Position numbers and translations under genes: made by a program
The notes under the pieces: model-generated
The model's input: the letters and a program-made list of their open reading frames with translations, nothing else
Told to the model about the DNA's origin: nothing
The model's database searches: none
Part shown: piece after piece, positions 16,341-18,109 of the stretch
How the letters are laid out: the number at the start of each line of letters is the position of its first letter
How positions within the stretch are numbered: position 1 is the stretch's first letter
Assembly: GCA_038240875.1 (NCBI GenBank)
Contig: JBBRGG010000039.1
Coordinates: 1 to 18,109 of the forward strand
Reading direction: 5' to 3'
DNA length: 18,109 nt
Source of the DNA: JBBRGG01 sp038240875
GTDB lineage: Bacteria; Planctomycetota; Phycisphaerae; Phycisphaerales; UBA1924

Positions 16341-16538
16341 TCATCGTGTTGGGTGCTTGTGCAAGAGCCGATTTTTTGACGAGGGCTCGGCGGCCTGCTG
16401 TAAACACTCAACGCACGCGGTTCCAGGCCCGCGTGAGCAGAAGTCTAGGGCACAATTGAGGAGTGGACAACCAGCAACTAAACAAACGAAACCGACGAGA
16501 AAGATTTGCGCTGCGAGAAAGACTGGGGCTGCGGGCAC
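16341..16538 (-). CDS. Doubtful small Cys-rich lipoprotein-like ORF (65 aa)
   Basis: Starts with GTG (no ribosome binding site). The hydrophobic stretch FLAAQIFLVGFVCLVAGC ends in a sequence that fits a lipobox (VAGC), followed by a short tail with four further Cys (CALDFC, ACVEC) and a basic end. The charged N-region usual for signal peptides is missing and the frame upstream stays open without ATG. It ends 30 bases before the tRNA gene. It could be chance. Confidence 0.22.
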   Translation of the reverse strand: MPAAPVFLAAQIFLVGFVCLVAGCPLLNCALDFCSRGPGTACVECLQQAAEPSSKNRLLHKHPTR

Positions 16539-16577
16539 AACACCGGCAGCGAGCCATTCGGCGTATTCGTTTATGTG

Positions 16578-16616
16578 GTTCGATTTGCCGGTTCGATTGG
16601 CCAGTTCGATTGGCTG
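16578..16616. repeat. Three tandem 13-bp units GTTCGATTNGCNN
   Basis: GTTCGATTTGCCG (16578-16590), GTTCGATTGGCCA (16591-16603) and GTTCGATTGGCTG (16604-16616) lie head to tail; a fourth, more diverged unit TTTCGTTTTGACA (16617-16629) may follow. This is non-coding and could be a slippage product or binding-site cluster. Confidence 0.65.
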
Positions 16617-16645
16617 TTTCGTTTTGACAGGAAATCAAGTTTCGA

Positions 16646-17089
16646 TCAGGCGTGCGTGGATGCACGATCGACCGCGGAACGGATGCTGATCAAGACGTTG
16701 CTTGAAGCTGACCTTGGGTTTAGATTGCTCAGTCCTGCGTTGGCGTAGTCGCTGATGGGCTGCATCGACGCGGTGACACATTGTCGACGCATCTGCGAGA
16801 GGGCATAGACGGCGGCTTCTTGTTCCGATTGGCCGACGACGGCGCCTAGAGCCGTGGTGTTGTGCAATAACTTATGAGAAGAATCGGCAGCTTCACGCCA
16901 GTGGGCGCGGTAGCAATCAAAGAGTTGAATATGGCGGATGCTGAGGGTGAGCCCCTGAGCCTCGAACGCTTGCGTGATCTTGGCGATTGTGGGGAAGGCA
17001 CGGCCATCGGTGTGATGGGCACAGCCTGAGGAATCGAGGGCGGACCAGCCCGAGGCGTACAACTCGTCGATTGCGAAATCTAAACCCAT
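16646..17089 (-). CDS. Unrecognised 147-aa cytoplasmic protein
   Basis: No named family recognised. Starts MGLDFAIDELYASGW at an ATG (17089). An AGGA lies about 11 bases upstream, rather far. The first 105 residues look globular with His/Cys/Asp positions (GCAHHTDGRAFP, 22-33; FDCYRAHW, 57-64) and an Ala-rich helix EQEAAVYALSQMRRQC. The last 35 residues are Ser/Asn/Ala-rich and probably disordered. There is no signal peptide or membrane span. The sequence has a consistent helical pattern and no frame disruption, which supports a real gene. It is isolated: 333 bases separate it from the CPBP gene on the same strand. Confidence 0.65.
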   Translation of the reverse strand: MGLDFAIDELYASGWSALDSSGCAHHTDGRAFPTIAKITQAFEAQGLTLSIRHIQLFDCYRAHWREAADSSHKLLHNTTALGAVVGQSEQEAAVYALSQMRRQCVTASMQPISDYANAGLSNLNPRSASSNVLISIRSAVDRASTHA

Positions 17090-17422
17090 ATGGCACCAGT
17101 CCTTTCCGAGAGCTCTGCGTGGTGCTCAGAACTGCACACGAGAATTTTCTGTTTTAGGGACACCAGAGAAAGTAGCGGTTCTCTATTTGAAGAGGAGGCG
17201 AAGCTAGGCTAACCATTTGCGGCGTATGAAATGTAGTCTAGCAGCACGGTGGAAGCGGTCGCTACTGGCGAGAGAGGTTCTTGTGCGGAAATTTGTCAAA
17301 AACTTGGCCGAAATTTTCATATTTTTTGTTAGCTGTACGCACATATGCGGCAGGGGACTGGTAACGAGATTAGCGCGGTCAGGAGCAGGCTATCGGTCGC
17401 GGCGGATGACGCGGCGGAAGAT
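17090..17422. other. Intergenic gap, no gene seen
   Basis: 333 bases between two minus-strand genes. A/T-rich patch at 17281-17330 with short direct repeats (CGGAAATTT and CCGAAATTT). A TTGACA occurs on the minus strand near 17296, but no matching -10 box is apparent. I see no terminator for the CPBP gene. Confidence 0.4.
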
Positions 17423-18109
17423 TTATGCCAGAAGCACGACGATGTCGTAGAGGGCATGGGTCGCGACGACGACGCCGAAGCCGCGATTGATAAAGAGTAT
17501 CGCGAAGTACAAGCCCGCGACGGCGTAAAAGACAAAGAGATCGCGCGGCAACGGCGACGCGCCGGCGTTCGCGTGATACATCGCAAAGGCTATCGCTGAG
17601 AGGATTGCGGCCAAGCCATTGGAGATCGGCTTTGATAGCCTCATCACGTCGGCGAAGACAAAGTGCAGTGCAAGGATGAGGATCAGGCGGAACAAGAGTT
17701 CTTCGTACAGCCCCGCGCCAATAGACAGAGTGAGGCGATGCTGCCAAGGCATTAAAGCGATATCGCCAGCGGGCCCGCCTGGGCCTTGATAGGCCGCGAG
17801 ATTGCCAATTTGATGGCCAACTTGATTGGTAGCGAGATTCGCGACATTAGTAGCTTCGTCGAGCACAATTGTCGGCTCGAGATGCTTGCCAAGCAGGAGC
17901 AGGCCCAGGACTAAGAGCGGCAGAGTCCAAAGGACGGACTCAAGAGTCATGCCAAGGATGAACTTGGGGCGGACTTTCCAAGGGTCGCGTTCGAGCGTGT
18001 GCCAGATGAGCAAAATCACGATGAGCAGGACTGCGGGGAGGTGGAAGCTCAGCGCACCGAATGTTTCAAAGACGTCGGAAAGAATTGATCGGGCGGCGAT
18101 TGTTTCGAC
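17423..18109 (-). CDS. CPBP-family (Abi/CAAX) intramembrane metalloprotease, partial (N-terminus beyond window)
   Basis: Membrane protein of the CPBP/Rce1-like glutamic intramembrane protease family; 228 codons are visible and the frame is open to the right edge, so the start lies outside. Membrane segments are at about 22-36 (FHLPAVLLIVILLIW), 60-74, 125-150, 165-180 and 195-208. Catalytic motifs: EExxxR as YEELLFR (E136, E137, R141), FxxxH as FAMYH (H179), and HxxxD as HALYD (H218, D222). Between the second and third segments lies a polar Asn/Ala/Gln-rich loop (84-115) with an internal near-repeat (NLATNQVG, HQIGNLAA). A GTG at 18019 could be mistaken for a start, but the upstream reading frame continues the hydrophobic N-terminal segment. 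Substrate unknown; no bacteriocin or CAAX partner is visible. Confidence 0.9.
   Translation of the reverse strand, partial: VETIAARSILSDVFETFGALSFHLPAVLLIVILLIWHTLERDPWKVRPKFILGMTLESVLWTLPLLVLGLLLLGKHLEPTIVLDEATNVANLATNQVGHQIGNLAAYQGPGGPAGDIALMPWQHRLTLSIGAGLYEELLFRLILILALHFVFADVMRLSKPISNGLAAILSAIAFAMYHANAGASPLPRDLFVFYAVAGLYFAILFINRGFGVVVATHALYDIVVLLA

Larger units (their letters stand above)
16312..16645. other. Intergenic region with a 13-bp tandem repeat and a doubtful small ORF
   Basis: No conserved gene. It holds three tandem 13-bp units and one minus-strand frame with a hydrophobic start and several cysteines, both listed separately. The tRNA promoter should lie in its left part, but no clear -35/-10 pair is seen. 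Confidence 0.45.

Noticed and set aside
18017..18019. GTG at 18019 as start of the CPBP protease
   Set aside because: The frame continues upstream to the window edge with a sensible hydrophobic N-terminal segment, so the gene is cut by the edge.
1..18109. CRISPR array, prophage or defence island
   Set aside because: No regularly spaced repeats with unique spacers, no Cas, phage structural, integrase, restriction or toxin-antitoxin genes are visible.

Overview
The window reads as chromosomal DNA of a planctomycete, most likely class Phycisphaerae. The clues are a secreted protein ending in a twin dockerin-like repeat and a terminal Gly-Gly-Cys (the 'GC-type' dockerin arrangement known from that group), a planctomycete-style pseudopilin with an internal DGH motif, and a CPBP protease of a recognisable planctomycete flavour. 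The assignment rests on protein style alone; there is no rRNA or other marker here.

Layout, left to right. (1) 1-2044, minus strand: a two-gene unit of an unrecognised 149-aa protein followed, with stop and start codons overlapping, by a two-domain KaiC-family ATPase that runs off the left edge. (2) 2559-5128, minus: a heavily decayed S41-family (C-terminal processing type) secreted protease with at least six in-frame stops and several frameshifts. It still has its ribosome binding site and a perfect palindrome upstream. (3) 5283-6980, minus: an intact D-Ala-D-Ala carboxypeptidase/endopeptidase of the PBP4 (S13) family. (4) 7344-8393, minus: an unrecognised protein with a long, basic, Lys/Ala/Pro/Ser-rich repeat tail. 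It is divergent from (5) 8839-9414, plus: a stand-alone receiver-domain response regulator. (6) 9452-11737, minus: the GC-type dockerin secreted protein, convergent with the response regulator. (7) 11873-12790, minus: pseudouridine-5'-phosphate glycosidase. (8) 13157-14341, plus: a type II pseudopilin-like protein closed by a textbook intrinsic terminator. (9) 14453-16135, plus: a GspE/PilB-type secretion ATPase. (10) 16237-16311, minus: tRNA-Glu(CTC) with its own terminator. (11) 16646-17089, minus: an unrecognised 147-aa protein. (12) 17423-18109, minus: a CPBP intramembrane protease running off the right edge.

Functionally the window is a mosaic rather than one operon. The pseudopilin and the secretion ATPase belong to the same class of machine (type II secretion/type IV pilus) and are adjacent, but a strong terminator separates them. 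The dockerin-bearing protein and PBP4 are exported or envelope proteins. The KaiC unit and the lone receiver protein are signalling components without visible partners. No mobile element, integrase, CRISPR array or phage gene is visible. The most unusual items are the KaiC homologue with its altered key residues, repeat tail and coupled unknown partner, the protease relic, and the protein with the basic repeat tail.
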